From RGIG9079 sp964567845 (lineage in GTDB: Bacteria > Bacteroidota > Bacteroidia > Bacteroidales > Marinifilaceae), in assembly GCA_964567845.1 (NCBI GenBank), contig CAZMOG010000030.1, positions 1 through 20,882 of the forward strand: a DNA stretch of 20,882 nt. Direction: 5' to 3'. The notes beneath the pieces are model-generated. The model was not told the origin of the DNA. It worked only from the letters and a program-made list of their open reading frames with translations, and did no database searches. This document shows, piece by piece, positions 1 to 7,502 of the stretch (positions are counted from its first letter, which is position 1; every line of letters begins with the position of its first letter). The translations under genes and the position numbers were made by a program.

Positions 1-1147
1 GCCTGCTCGCTCATCTCCCACACATCTACATTCATATCAGCTACGAAGAAGCCATCTACATCGCCATTCAAGGCATCGTATGCTGAAGTTGGCATTGCAA
101 ACAAATATGCCTTACGTGCAGAAGCTGTCTCGTTAGCCTCGAAACTTACTGAAATATTTCCGGCATTGTCATCCTCTACATAGCACCAGAAATCCTGATA
201 CACATCAAAAATATTAGTCATTCCCCACTTGGTATAGTCATAGTCATATTTAACCAAAGTGTAACCTGCAGGGCAGTTTACGGTTGCAGTGAAGTATGAT
301 GAACCATCAACAGCTACCTCAACTACCTCGCCCATTGGGCTGAACTCAAAGGTATCATCAACCTCGCCTGCCTCCTGCCGGAACTCGGCTACCAAGTACT
401 GTGCAGCCTGCTCGCTCATCTCCCACACATCTACATTCATATCAGCTACGAAGAAGCCATCTACATCGCCATTCAAGGCATCGTATGCTGAAGTTGGCAT
501 TGCAAACAAATATGCCTTACGTGCAGAAGCTGTCTCGTTAGCCTCGAAACTTACTGAAATATTTCCGGCATTGTCATCCTCTACATAGCACCAGAACTCC
601 TGATACTCTGAAAAAATGTTGGTCATTCCCCACTCGGTATAATCATATTTAACAATGGTATAACCTGCAGGGCAGTTTACGGTTGCATTGAAATATGATG
701 AACCATCAACTGCTGCCTCTACAACCTCGCCCATTGGGCTGAACTCGAAGGTATCATCTACCTCACCTGCAGCCTGCCGGAACTCGGCTACCAAGTACTG
801 AGCAGCCTGCTCGCTTGGCTCCCATATTGCTGCATTCTGATCTGCAACGAAGAATCCGTCAATATCTCCACCCAAAGCCTCGTATGCCGGGGTTGGCATT
901 GCATACAAATATGCCTTACGAGTTTCAGGCTTAGCGTTAGTATCAAAAGTTATCTCAACCTTTCCATTCTCGCCCTCTTCAACTGCATACCAACACTCTT
1001 GATACTCTGAATGGATATTGGTCATTCCATATTGTGCATCATAGATGTACTTAACCAATGTATATCCATCCTTAGCCAAAATCTGTGCCTCATAAGTTGT
1101 AGTTCCAGCTGCTGCAACCTCAACTACACCAGCCTCAGGAGTAATTA
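1..1147 (-). repeat. Three tandem ~133-codon repeats within the lipoprotein gene
   Basis: Unit 1 starts near 1147 and units 2 and 3 start near 749 and 350, so the starts are 402 and 399 bases apart. Unit 3 is cut by the window edge. All share the pattern [ST]P..., GYT-[LI]-VKY, GMTNI, ARKAYLFAMP, DGFFVAD and SEQAAQYLVAEFRQ. Unit 1 is the most diverged (for example ETRKAYLYAMP). Units 2 and 3 are nearly the same, but unit 3 has two extra codons (a doubled DY) near 230-240. Bases 1-191 and 406-596 are identical by eye. Confidence 0.9.
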
Positions 1148-2417
1148 CCAACTCAGGAAGTTCTACCTCTGCCTCAGCATAGATTGTAACTGTAAATTTA
1201 ACATCTACAGCCTTCATGGTCTCGGAGTTTCCATAACGGTATGTACAAGTTGCAATTGCAGGAAGTCCTATTTCTGGATAACAACAATCAGCTCCAAATG
1301 TACCACCAGCACTCGGCTTCATGCAGAACAATGCTCCAGCGCCCCAACCGGTAGCTCCATCTTCACCAAACCATCCATCAGGATTTCCTCCTTCTCCCCA
1401 ATCTATGAATACCTTATTGTCATTACTGATTTTATGCATCAAGAAAACATCGGGAGTTCCTCCTATTGCTTCTGTAATAGGATCCATATCAAGAGAGTAA
1501 GTTTCTGCTACTGTAGCATAATCAGGCAAATAAGTTACAGTTCTTGCAACCTCAATTGTTTTTATAACTTGATATTCCGGAGTCTCCACAACCTCCTCAG
1601 GGGTAATAATTGCTGTTACCTCGAGAATAACATCGTTACCATAATTGATGTAAACGACAATCTCGGTAGGCTCAACACCAGGATATGCAGAAATGTGACT
1701 AAATGAACCATCAGAGTTAGGCTTAATACAAACAATACAACCAGGACCCCAGTCCATTGGACCATCAGGACCATACCAACCATCAGTATCTGACCAGTTC
1801 TGCCATACCATCTCACCCTCTTCGTTCTCGTATCCAAGTTGTGGCTCCATATCTGTATCGCAACCTGCAATCAACTCAGCTACATTGTATTGACCAGATA
1901 CATTTACGTAACGAGGACCGTTAGGACACTCAACCTCAAACTCGATTGTTGCTGTAGCAGGACGTCCCTCCTGAGTAATCTTTACATCAACAGATGTATT
2001 CTCAGCATCGTCAAAATTGATTGTAATTGTTGCAGTACGCTCATTTTTAGAAACGTTCTTCTCTACTGTAGCAACAATTGTGTAATCCTTTACTGCACGA
2101 CCCTCATCGGAAATGGTCAACCAATCGATACCCTTCTCTACCTCAAGCCAATAGGTTTGGTTAGTTGTTGTAACAAAAGAGACAGTTCCTCCCTCATAAC
2201 CAATTGTCAACTGAGTCTCAGGAACTTGAATAGTATCTACCCACACAACTGTAGGTGCTGTTGGCACAGTATCACCACCTCCGGTCGGAGGAACAGGTGT
2301 CTGCTCACCACCGGTTGGAGGAACAATGTCCTCGTTCTCGTCGTCGCTATCACAAGCAACATTGATGCTCAATCCTATAGCTGCAATCAAGCACCACAAC
2401 CACATTCTTTTTTTCAT
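1..2417 (-). CDS. Large repeat-containing surface lipoprotein, BACON-type (partial, runs off the left edge)
   Basis: An uninterrupted frame runs from the ATG at 2417 to base 1 (805 codons) with no stop, so the 3' end lies outside the window. The N-terminus is a lipoprotein signal: a basic start, a hydrophobic core and Cys22, followed by the acidic run DSDDENED. That matches the Bacteroidota lipoprotein export signal, so the protein is probably anchored on the cell surface. A Pro/Gly linker with a doubled VPPTGG motif follows. Residues ~66-151 look like a BACON domain (strand pattern, WLTIS, ERTATITI, ending KITQEGR). Residues ~154-268 and ~280-412 are two related domains, each with a DGW-[YF]-G...WG motif (DUF4859-like, tentative). 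From ~419 on come three tandem repeats of about 133 codons. BACON domains are commonly found in polysaccharide-binding or mucin-associated surface proteins. No enzyme domain is seen in this part, so a ligand-binding or adhesion role is inference. Confidence 0.88.
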   Translation of the reverse strand, partial: MKKRMWLWCLIAAIGLSINVACDSDDENEDIVPPTGGEQTPVPPTGGGDTVPTAPTVVWVDTIQVPETQLTIGYEGGTVSFVTTTNQTYWLEVEKGIDWLTISDEGRAVKDYTIVATVEKNVSKNERTATITINFDDAENTSVDVKITQEGRPATATIEFEVECPNGPRYVNVSGQYNVAELIAGCDTDMEPQLGYENEEGEMVWQNWSDTDGWYGPDGPMDWGPGCIVCIKPNSDGSFSHISAYPGVEPTEIVVYINYGNDVILEVTAIITPEEVVETPEYQVIKTIEVARTVTYLPDYATVAETYSLDMDPITEAIGGTPDVFLMHKISNDNKVFIDWGEGGNPDGWFGEDGATGWGAGALFCMKPSAGGTFGADCCYPEIGLPAIATCTYRYGNSETMKAVDVKFTVTIYAEAEVELPELVITPEAGVVEVAAAGTTTYEAQILAKDGYTLVKYIYDAQYGMTNIHSEYQECWYAVEEGENGKVEITFDTNAKPETRKAYLYAMPTPAYEALGGDIDGFFVADQNAAIWEPSEQAAQYLVAEFRQAAGEVDDTFEFSPMGEVVEAAVDGSSYFNATVNCPAGYTIVKYDYTEWGMTNIFSEYQEFWCYVEDDNAGNISVSFEANETASARKAYLFAMPTSAYDALNGDVDGFFVADMNVDVWEMSEQAAQYLVAEFRQEAGEVDDTFEFSPMGEVVEVAVDGSSYFTATVNCPAGYTLVKYDYDYTKWGMTNIFDVYQDFWCYVEDDNAGNISVSFEANETASARKAYLFAMPTSAYDALNGDVDGFFVADMNVDVWEMSEQ

Positions 2418-2487
2418 AAGCTAAAATTTTAATTTACTTTTATCTGTTTTATCCTAATTCTTTAAAAATATTTTAGGGTTTAAGGTG

Positions 2488-2518
2488 CGAATGTAGCATT
2501 AATTCTTTATCTTTCAAA
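2488..2518 (-). promoter_or_regulatory. Probable Bacteroides-type promoter of the repeat lipoprotein gene
   Basis: Read on the minus strand, TTTG (2518-2515) is followed after 19 bases by TACATTCG (2495-2488), a 5-of-6 match to TAnnTTTG. Transcription would start near 2482, giving a leader of about 65 bases before the ATG at 2417. The leader is A-rich, as usual for the phylum. Confidence 0.55.
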
Positions 2519-2567
2519 ACTTTATTCATTTTTTGTAAAATAATATTAAGAATTAGACAACCTCAAC

Positions 2568-2599
2568 AAAAAAAGTGCTACATCTATTCAATGCAACAC
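2568..2599 (-). terminator. Rho-independent terminator after glnS-yitT
   Basis: On the minus strand, GTGTTGCAT (2599-2591) pairs with ATGTAGCAC (2583-2575). This is a 9-pair stem with two G-U pairs and a 7-base loop, followed by seven T. It lies 27 bases after the yitT stop and ends the operon before the lipoprotein promoter. Confidence 0.85.
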
Positions 2600-2625
2600 C
2601 CTCTTGATTATAAAGTGATTAACAA

Positions 2626-3531
2626 TTATCCCTTAACCTGGTCGAATCCTTTACCATAAACTCCCATCAACGGGGCTACAGAGATAAAGGCATTGGAATC
2701 TATGCTTTTTGCCAAACGCAATACCTGCGATGCCTGTGTTTTGCGGACAATCATCATAATGATCTTTTTCTCCTTTTTGGTGTACCAACCCTGACCATCG
2801 ATAAGGGTGATTCCGCGATGCATTTCATTCTCTAATGCTACAGCAACCTCTTCACAATGCTCTGTGAATACAAATACCTGTGCACTTGAGCTCTTGAAGG
2901 CAAGTAGGGCATCAAGGGTATAGGACATGACTCCCATTATCACGAATCCGAATACAAGTGGCTCGATTTCCTGATTGTAAAGCAAACGGCTAAGAATTAC
3001 CGCACCATCCAGGAATATCAACAAACGACCCGGAGTTATGTCCTTGTATTTGCATACCATCATAACCACAATATCGGTTCCACCTGTACTTCCTCCATGT
3101 GATATTGCAAGGAATACTCCCAATGCAATCAACATTCCTGCCATCACAGCGCGAGGGAACATCTCCTGTACCAATGGAATAGGTGTTCCATTAGCATCGG
3201 TTGGGAAGATACTTGGCGCTACACTCAACATCAAAGACATCATGCACATTGCAAAGACGGTCTTGATTCCGAAGTTCGGTCCAAGAACCTTTACTGAAAT
3301 TCCCAATAGGATTGCATTTATTAGGAAGTATGACAATCCTGTAGGCACAAAGCCACCTGTTACATAGTAAATTACCTGTGCAATACCGGTAACTCCTCCA
3401 CCCACAATAGTCGGCTCGGGCATCATAAAGCCCTGGAAAGCCACTACATAAATCATCAGGCCTATGATAATCCAGAAATAATCCAGAATTTCACGTTTAA
3501 GCCTTTTGCTGTCCATTTTAATCTTATCCAT
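2626..3531 (-). CDS. YitT family membrane protein (DUF161 + DUF2179)
   Basis: A 301-residue protein of the YitT family, integral membrane proteins whose transported substrate is not established. Several hydrophobic helices span residues ~19-210. The glycine-rich motifs GGGVTGI (44-50) and GGSTGGTD (146-153) are typical of the family. A soluble C-terminal DUF2179 domain (~217-297) contains the GITLIDGQGWYT segment. Length is normal. Its ATG lies inside the end of glnS (8-base overlap, ATGGATAA), so translation is probably coupled to the synthetase gene. An alternative start at Met6 is possible. The strong terminator lies just beyond its stop. Family assignment is confident; any link to glutamine or tRNA metabolism is not supported beyond the shared operon. 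Confidence 0.92.
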   Translation of the reverse strand: MDKIKMDSKRLKREILDYFWIIIGLMIYVVAFQGFMMPEPTIVGGGVTGIAQVIYYVTGGFVPTGLSYFLINAILLGISVKVLGPNFGIKTVFAMCMMSLMLSVAPSIFPTDANGTPIPLVQEMFPRAVMAGMLIALGVFLAISHGGSTGGTDIVVMMVCKYKDITPGRLLIFLDGAVILSRLLYNQEIEPLVFGFVIMGVMSYTLDALLAFKSSSAQVFVFTEHCEEVAVALENEMHRGITLIDGQGWYTKKEKKIIMMIVRKTQASQVLRLAKSIDSNAFISVAPLMGVYGKGFDQVKG

Positions 3532-5239
3532 TGTTTACCTTTTTAGCCCATGTATCTTTTAACGCAACTGTTCTATTGAATACCAATGCTCCCGGTTTAG
3601 AATCTTTGTCAACACAGAAGTATCCTATTCTCTGGAACTGGAATCGGTCAAGCGGTTTTGCCTCTTTCAATGCAGCCTCAACCTTACATCCCGATACTAT
3701 GTGTAAAGAATCCTCGTTCAAGAACTCTTTAAAATCAATATCCTTGTGACCGGCGGGATCCTCATCTTTGAATAGACGGTCGTACAAACGAACCTCTGCA
3801 TCTACTGCATGAGGTGCTGATACCCAGTGAAGTGTTCCCTTTACCTTACGGTTTGAAGCCTCGCTTCCGCTACCACTTCTTGAATCTTCATCATAGGTAC
3901 AGTAGATTGTTGTGATATTACCATCTGCATCCTTTTCAACCGACTCTGCCTTAATTATATATGCACCTTTCAAGCGAACCTCGCCACCAAGTGTCAAGCG
4001 GAAGAATTTCTTTGGAGCCTGCTCCATAAAGTCCTCGCGCTCAATGTAAAGTTCTTTTGAGAAAGCTACCTGACGTGTTCCTGCTGTTGGATCCTCGGGA
4101 TTGTTTTCAATCTCCATGTACTCCACTTTATCATCGGGATAGTTTGTCAATACCAACTTAACAGGATTCAAAACGGCCATCATTCTGCGTGATGTTTTGT
4201 TCAAATCTGTTCTTACACAGTGCTCTAAAAGTGCAACATCAATGACTATTTCACGACGAGCAACTCCTACCTCTTCGGCAAATGCACGCAATGATTCGGG
4301 AGAGTATCCGCGACGACGCAATCCGCAAATTGTCGGCATTCGGGGATCATCCCAACCTGATACATAACCCTCTTGTACCAATTGCAACAAACGACGCTTG
4401 CTCATTACAGTATGACTCAAGTTTCTACGAGCAAACTCGATTTGTCGTGGACGATACTCTGTATCGAATAGTTGATCTATATACCAATTGTATAATGGGC
4501 GATGCACCTCGAACTCCAATGTACAGATTGAGTGAGTGATTCCCTCAAGATAATCACACTCTCCGTGAGTGAAATCATACATTGGGTAGATACACCACTT
4601 GTCTCCGGTTCTGTGGTGAGGCACGTGCAATATTCTGTACATGATTGGGTCACGGAACAACATATTAGGCGATGCCATATCTATTTTTGTTCTAAGAACC
4701 TTCTCACCATCTTTAAACTCACCTGCACGCATTCTGCGGAAAAGGTCAAGATTCTCCTCCGGGGTACGATTTCTGTATGGACTTTCCACTCCCGGCTCGG
4801 TTGGAGTTCCGCGCTGAGCACTGATTACCTCGGCAGACTGGTCATCAACGTATGCCTTGCCATCCATAATCATCTTTTCTGCCCACTCATATAGCTGCTC
4901 AAAGTAATCCGATGCATAGTGAACATCTCCATACCACTGAAAACCTAACCATTTAATATCCTCTTGAATTGCGTCGGTATATTCAGTATCCTCTTTAGTA
5001 GGGTTGGTATCATCGAAACGCAAATTACACTTTCCATTATACTTCTTTGCCAATCCAAAGTTCAAACATATCGATGTTGCATGTCCAATGTGTAGATAAC
5101 CATTGGGCTCGGGCGGGAATCGAGTGTGTACTCGTCCTTCGTTTTTACCTGCCGCAAGCTCATCCTCTATTATCTGCTCAATAAAGTTCAGCGACTTCTC
5201 CTGCTCTACACTCTCTGTGCTTTTATTAATCTCGTCCAT
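3524..5239 (-). CDS. glnS: Glutaminyl-tRNA synthetase
   Basis: A 571-residue class I synthetase that charges tRNA-Gln directly with glutamine in the cytoplasm. The ATP-binding HIGH signature is at 50-53 (GYLHIGHA), after FPPEPNG. The KMSKS counterpart is VMSKR at 278-282. FRDPIMYRI (~195-203) and YPMYDF (218-223) belong to the GlnRS catalytic core, and the C-terminal part (~350-571) matches the two anticodon-binding beta-barrels. Length is typical. The N-terminus has a short acidic extension (first ~17 residues), so Met1 is taken from the frame and from the promoter 30 bases upstream. It is transcribed divergently from the porin gene and overlaps yitT at its 3' end. Confidence 0.97.
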   Translation of the reverse strand: MDEINKSTESVEQEKSLNFIEQIIEDELAAGKNEGRVHTRFPPEPNGYLHIGHATSICLNFGLAKKYNGKCNLRFDDTNPTKEDTEYTDAIQEDIKWLGFQWYGDVHYASDYFEQLYEWAEKMIMDGKAYVDDQSAEVISAQRGTPTEPGVESPYRNRTPEENLDLFRRMRAGEFKDGEKVLRTKIDMASPNMLFRDPIMYRILHVPHHRTGDKWCIYPMYDFTHGECDYLEGITHSICTLEFEVHRPLYNWYIDQLFDTEYRPRQIEFARRNLSHTVMSKRRLLQLVQEGYVSGWDDPRMPTICGLRRRGYSPESLRAFAEEVGVARREIVIDVALLEHCVRTDLNKTSRRMMAVLNPVKLVLTNYPDDKVEYMEIENNPEDPTAGTRQVAFSKELYIEREDFMEQAPKKFFRLTLGGEVRLKGAYIIKAESVEKDADGNITTIYCTYDEDSRSGSGSEASNRKVKGTLHWVSAPHAVDAEVRLYDRLFKDEDPAGHKDIDFKEFLNEDSLHIVSGCKVEAALKEAKPLDRFQFQRIGYFCVDKDSKPGALVFNRTVALKDTWAKKVNNG

Positions 5240-5268
5240 TAGAGTTAAATTACATTAATTAACGGATG

Positions 5269-5276
5269 CAAAAATA
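5269..5276 (-). promoter_or_regulatory. Promoter -7 element of glnS
   Basis: The minus-strand sequence TATTTTTG is a perfect TAnnTTTG match, 29 bases before the glnS ATG. A TTTT at 5299-5296 sits at the right distance (19 bases) for a weak -33 element. The predicted leader is about 25 bases. Confidence 0.6.
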
Positions 5277-5305
5277 ATTACTTTTTTTTGTTTCTAAAAC
5301 TTTTG

Positions 5306-5313
5306 TATTTTTG
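5306..5313 (+). promoter_or_regulatory. Promoter -7 element of the putative porin gene
   Basis: TATTTTTG is a perfect TAnnTTTG match ending only 5 bases before the ATG at 5319. The base 19 upstream lies in a T run (5282-5289) that could act as a weak -33 element. If used, transcription starts at or next to the start codon. Confidence 0.5.
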
Positions 5314-5318
5314 CATCG

Positions 5319-7502
5319 ATGAAAAAATTTTTACAAATCATATTTTTTGCACTGATTCCATACGTGATAACCGCCCAAAATTTCACCAACGGCGGTTATG
5401 ACCCTTTCAACCCATATGGCCAGATGCAACAGCAACAAGATACCTCATCGAACAAAAAGAAGAAGAATCAAGATGTTAAGCATCAGCACTATACATGGAA
5501 ATGGGCACATGACGGAGTTTATAAAAAGATTGTGGACGAGGACACTCTTTTTTCAGGTGCCCACGTAAATAATCCCGCTTTCAGATATAGTAAATCAAAT
5601 ACTCATTTGGCAGCACTGGGTTCACCATATCAGTCAAATATTTACATTTTACGCGATTGGAGCGAGCCAACTTACTATAATAATTTGGTTCGAGCATACA
5701 TTTTTAAACCTGAAGATGCGCTTCTTTACAACGTTACAACCCCATATACAGAGCTTGGATACTCATCGGCAGGAAGCCGTGGACGCAATGAAACCGGTCT
5801 TTTGGTTAACCATAATCAGAATATCACTCCACATTGGAATGCCGGATTCCGATACAATCTGAATAGAGCTGACGGACGTTTCCTGTATTCAAAAACCAAG
5901 GTGTACGATTTTTCATTCTTCTCAAACTTTGAGAAAGATAGATTTGCCGTTGAATTCTTTATTAACCAGAATAATGGTCACTTTAACGAGAACGGAGGAG
6001 TAAGCGACAGACAGGTTGTGAAGGATACAACCGAGAAAACCGACAACCTATTGGTAAATATGGAAGAGGGCACAAGCAACAACCTTAGAAACTTCAACTT
6101 CTACACAAATCTTCAATACCTATTTGGGAAAAAGGCCTTTACCAAGGTAAAAGATACTGTTGAACAGGTTCAACCAAATAAATTACATTTGGCAGCCGTT
6201 GATTCATTAAGAACGATCATTAGCGACACATTATTGACCGATTCCATGACCATCCGGCTGGCTATGGCAACATTGGACTCTCTGAATTCTGCCGTACAAT
6301 CCAACCTTGTTTCGATGGATACTCTTGATGTTGTTCGCTACGATACCACTTGGTCATATATTTCAAAATTTGTGGTTAGTTTAAATGTAGAGGATAATTA
6401 CAGAAGTTTTGCGGAGAAGATTGTCACAAATGATTATTACGATAAGAGTTACATCAATTCCGCAAAGAATAGTGACCGCTTCCACGAAAAGATCTGTAAT
6501 GTTGGAGCCAAGCTTGTCTTCAATGAGATTCCCAAGCATCCATATCTGCCGGGCATGTACGTTGGAGCCGATCTTGATATGCGCTATATTCGCCAACGAT
6601 TGACAATGGATACCTCGCGCATGAATACACAAGATACCACTTCTGTATTCCATACTCGTGAATATTCGAGTGTATATGTAAACGGAGGTATTTTCAATAT
6701 TGATACAAACGCAACTCTGAACTATGATGCAAAGGTACGTATCTGTTTGGCAGGAGAGCATTTAGGCAATTTTACCGTAGGTGGATACATTCAGCAGAAG
6801 CTGACCAAGAGTGCCATTCTTAGAGCAGATGCATCATATCGTTTCGAGGATGTCAACCCATATTGGAAATACTACGCAGGAAACCACGATTATTGGTACG
6901 ACCGCAATATGAGCGAGGAGAAGGAGTTGCGTGTTGAGGCAAAATATACAAACAGTCGCCTAAGAACCGAAGCGGGAGTTGCATTCACCAATACCGATGG
7001 CTACGTTTGGATGGATTCAACATTCAATATCCGACAAGAGAGTAAAACTATTTCGACATATACCGCATGGGTAAAACAACACTTCAAAGTATGGAAACTA
7101 CACTTTATCGAGCAGGTGTATTTGCAAAAAAGTTCTAATGAAGATGTTTTATCTTTGCCCATGGTATCAGTTTATTCAAGTAACTACATAGCATTGACAA
7201 CAAGAAACAAGGCCTTGTCAATTAATATTGGAGTTGATTTAAAGTATGACTCCAAGTTCTATGCAGATAACTATCGACCATCAACCATGACATTTTACAA
7301 CCAGCGATTCGATAAACAGGGTAACGTTCTTGAGAGCGATGCCTTTATCGATTTGCGGATTGCACGATGCAATATATTCTTGAAGTACGAACACTTTGAC
7401 TACTATTTGAGAAAAGGAGGAGGTAACTATTTCAGTGCATATAGCTATCCCACCAATCCGCCGCTGTTCAGATTCGGACTACGATGGAGTTTCTTCGACT
7501 AA
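5319..7502 (+). CDS. Putative outer-membrane porin (Bacteroidota Porin_10 / DUF4289 type)
   Basis: A 727-residue protein beginning with a Sec signal peptide (MKKFLQIIFFALIPYVITA, cleavage likely before QNF). A short Gln/Lys-rich polar stretch follows (~35-55), then the WKWAHDGVYKKIVDEDTLF region that typifies this porin family. The rest alternates polar and aromatic residues in beta-hairpin style and ends in an aromatic strand (FRFGLRWSFFD), as expected of a beta-barrel. Asp/Thr-rich loops occur around 210-330. It would form a channel in the outer membrane; the substrate cannot be read from the sequence. Its 3' end overlaps the transglycosylase gene by 19 bases. The start is fixed by the signal peptide. 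Confidence 0.85.
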   Translation: MKKFLQIIFFALIPYVITAQNFTNGGYDPFNPYGQMQQQQDTSSNKKKKNQDVKHQHYTWKWAHDGVYKKIVDEDTLFSGAHVNNPAFRYSKSNTHLAALGSPYQSNIYILRDWSEPTYYNNLVRAYIFKPEDALLYNVTTPYTELGYSSAGSRGRNETGLLVNHNQNITPHWNAGFRYNLNRADGRFLYSKTKVYDFSFFSNFEKDRFAVEFFINQNNGHFNENGGVSDRQVVKDTTEKTDNLLVNMEEGTSNNLRNFNFYTNLQYLFGKKAFTKVKDTVEQVQPNKLHLAAVDSLRTIISDTLLTDSMTIRLAMATLDSLNSAVQSNLVSMDTLDVVRYDTTWSYISKFVVSLNVEDNYRSFAEKIVTNDYYDKSYINSAKNSDRFHEKICNVGAKLVFNEIPKHPYLPGMYVGADLDMRYIRQRLTMDTSRMNTQDTTSVFHTREYSSVYVNGGIFNIDTNATLNYDAKVRICLAGEHLGNFTVGGYIQQKLTKSAILRADASYRFEDVNPYWKYYAGNHDYWYDRNMSEEKELRVEAKYTNSRLRTEAGVAFTNTDGYVWMDSTFNIRQESKTISTYTAWVKQHFKVWKLHFIEQVYLQKSSNEDVLSLPMVSVYSSNYIALTTRNKALSINIGVDLKYDSKFYADNYRPSTMTFYNQRFDKQGNVLESDAFIDLRIARCNIFLKYEHFDYYLRKGGGNYFSAYSYPTNPPLFRFGLRWSFFD

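Noticed and set aside
1..1147. CRISPR array or noncoding satellite
   Set aside because: The repeat period is about 400 bases, stays in frame throughout and encodes a protein domain.
1011..1706. A 231-codon plus-strand frame, and another at 1839-2432, opposite the lipoprotein gene
   Set aside because: Both are antisense to the continuous minus-strand lipoprotein frame, which has a signal peptide, a domain order and repeats. The plus-strand products are Cys/Ser/Asn-rich with no recognisable fold.
2418..2625. Invertible (phase-variable) promoter upstream of the lipoprotein
   Set aside because: Only an 8-base inverted repeat was found, it does not enclose both promoter boxes, and no invertase is nearby.
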